NCBI RefSeq assembly: GCF_000384295.1
Contig: NZ_KB913037.1
Coordinates: 536,762-600,761, forward strand
DNA length: 64,000 nt
Direction of reading: 5' to 3'
Origin: Amycolatopsis balhimycina FH 1894
Lineage (GTDB): Bacteria; Actinomycetota; Actinomycetes; Mycobacteriales; Pseudonocardiaceae
The translations under genes and the position numbers were made by a program. The notes under the pieces were generated by a model. That model was not told where the DNA came from, searched no databases, and saw only the letters and a list, made by a program, of their open reading frames with translations. Each line of letters starts with the position of its first letter. The stretch's first letter is position 1. Below are positions 63,943 through 64,000 of this stretch, in pieces.

Positions 63943-64000
63943 GTGACGGACGAGGAGCTCCTCCAGGCGAGCGCCGACCTGCGCGTCGCCCTCGGCCGGC
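63943..64000 (+). CDS. MarR-like regulator, N-terminal fragment
   Basis: The last 58 bases start a frame at a GTG (MTDEELLQASADLRVALGR) that resembles the first helix of MarR family regulators. The ATG at 63941 is followed at once by a stop and cannot be used. The rest lies to the right. Divergent from the His-rich gene, with an inverted repeat between. Confidence 0.5.
   Translation, partial: MTDEELLQASADLRVALGR

Overview
The window is high-GC actinobacterial DNA, most likely Amycolatopsis or another Pseudonocardiaceae genus. The evidence is near-total G/C at third codon positions, frequent GTG/TTG starts, ergothioneine genes, type VII secretion accessory genes, an acn-ripA-moxR neighbourhood and a pgsA-gcvH-garA-ftsR-BFN-MerR-gcvP neighbourhood like those I know from mycobacteria. 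It is ordinary chromosome with patches of accessory genes. No insertion sequence, prophage, CRISPR array, tRNA or rRNA gene was seen.

Layout. 0-2 kb: end of a TAXI transporter subunit, a thioesterase, trmL and a membrane protein. 2-8 kb (minus strand): moxR-DUF58-VWA operon, mobA, a methyltransferase and a ripA-like peptidoglycan hydrolase, divergent from acnA (8.4-11.2 kb). The acnA promoter region carries a near-ideal AcnR operator, and an AcnR-like TetR gene with a similar operator lies at 27.1 kb. 11-15.5 kb: hydrolases, a TetR pair and an MgtC remnant. 15.6-20.4 kb: egtABCD ergothioneine operon ending in a Ddn-like gene instead of egtE. 20.5-24 kb: LysR/amino-acid dehydrogenase pair and a proline iminopeptidase. 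23.8-26.9 kb: an ESX accessory operon (EspG, a WXG/PPE-like protein, a lipoprotein, a small helical protein). 27-34.9 kb: AcnR-like regulator, two CNNM/CorC-type proteins, a glycosylase-like protein, a binding-domain protein, a degenerate aldo/keto reductase and an XRE/SnoaL divergon. 35-39.8 kb: sugar-nucleotide and lipid-linked glycosylation genes. 39.9-48.6 kb: gcvP with a tandem glycine riboswitch, then the conserved MerR, BFN, FtsR, GarA, GcvH and PgsA set. 49-57 kb: lipoproteins, acyl-CoA genes, a TetX-like monooxygenase and siroheme synthase. 57-60 kb: a second MoxR/VWA pair (DUF2201). 60-64 kb: a zinc-starvation island of zinc-free ribosomal protein paralogues around a Zur-like box, a COG0523 protein with a broken P-loop, a 62-residue mini-COG0523 gene, and a His-rich protein.

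Most unusual structure. A 77-bp repeat occurs twice (near 3.0 and 30.3 kb), each time exactly inside a translational-coupling junction. It adds a 26-codon reading frame whose start overlaps the upstream stop and whose stop overlaps the downstream start. Its core resembles a 15-bp palindrome found in pairs at two other gene boundaries. All family names come from recognised motifs and remembered families; no database search was run.
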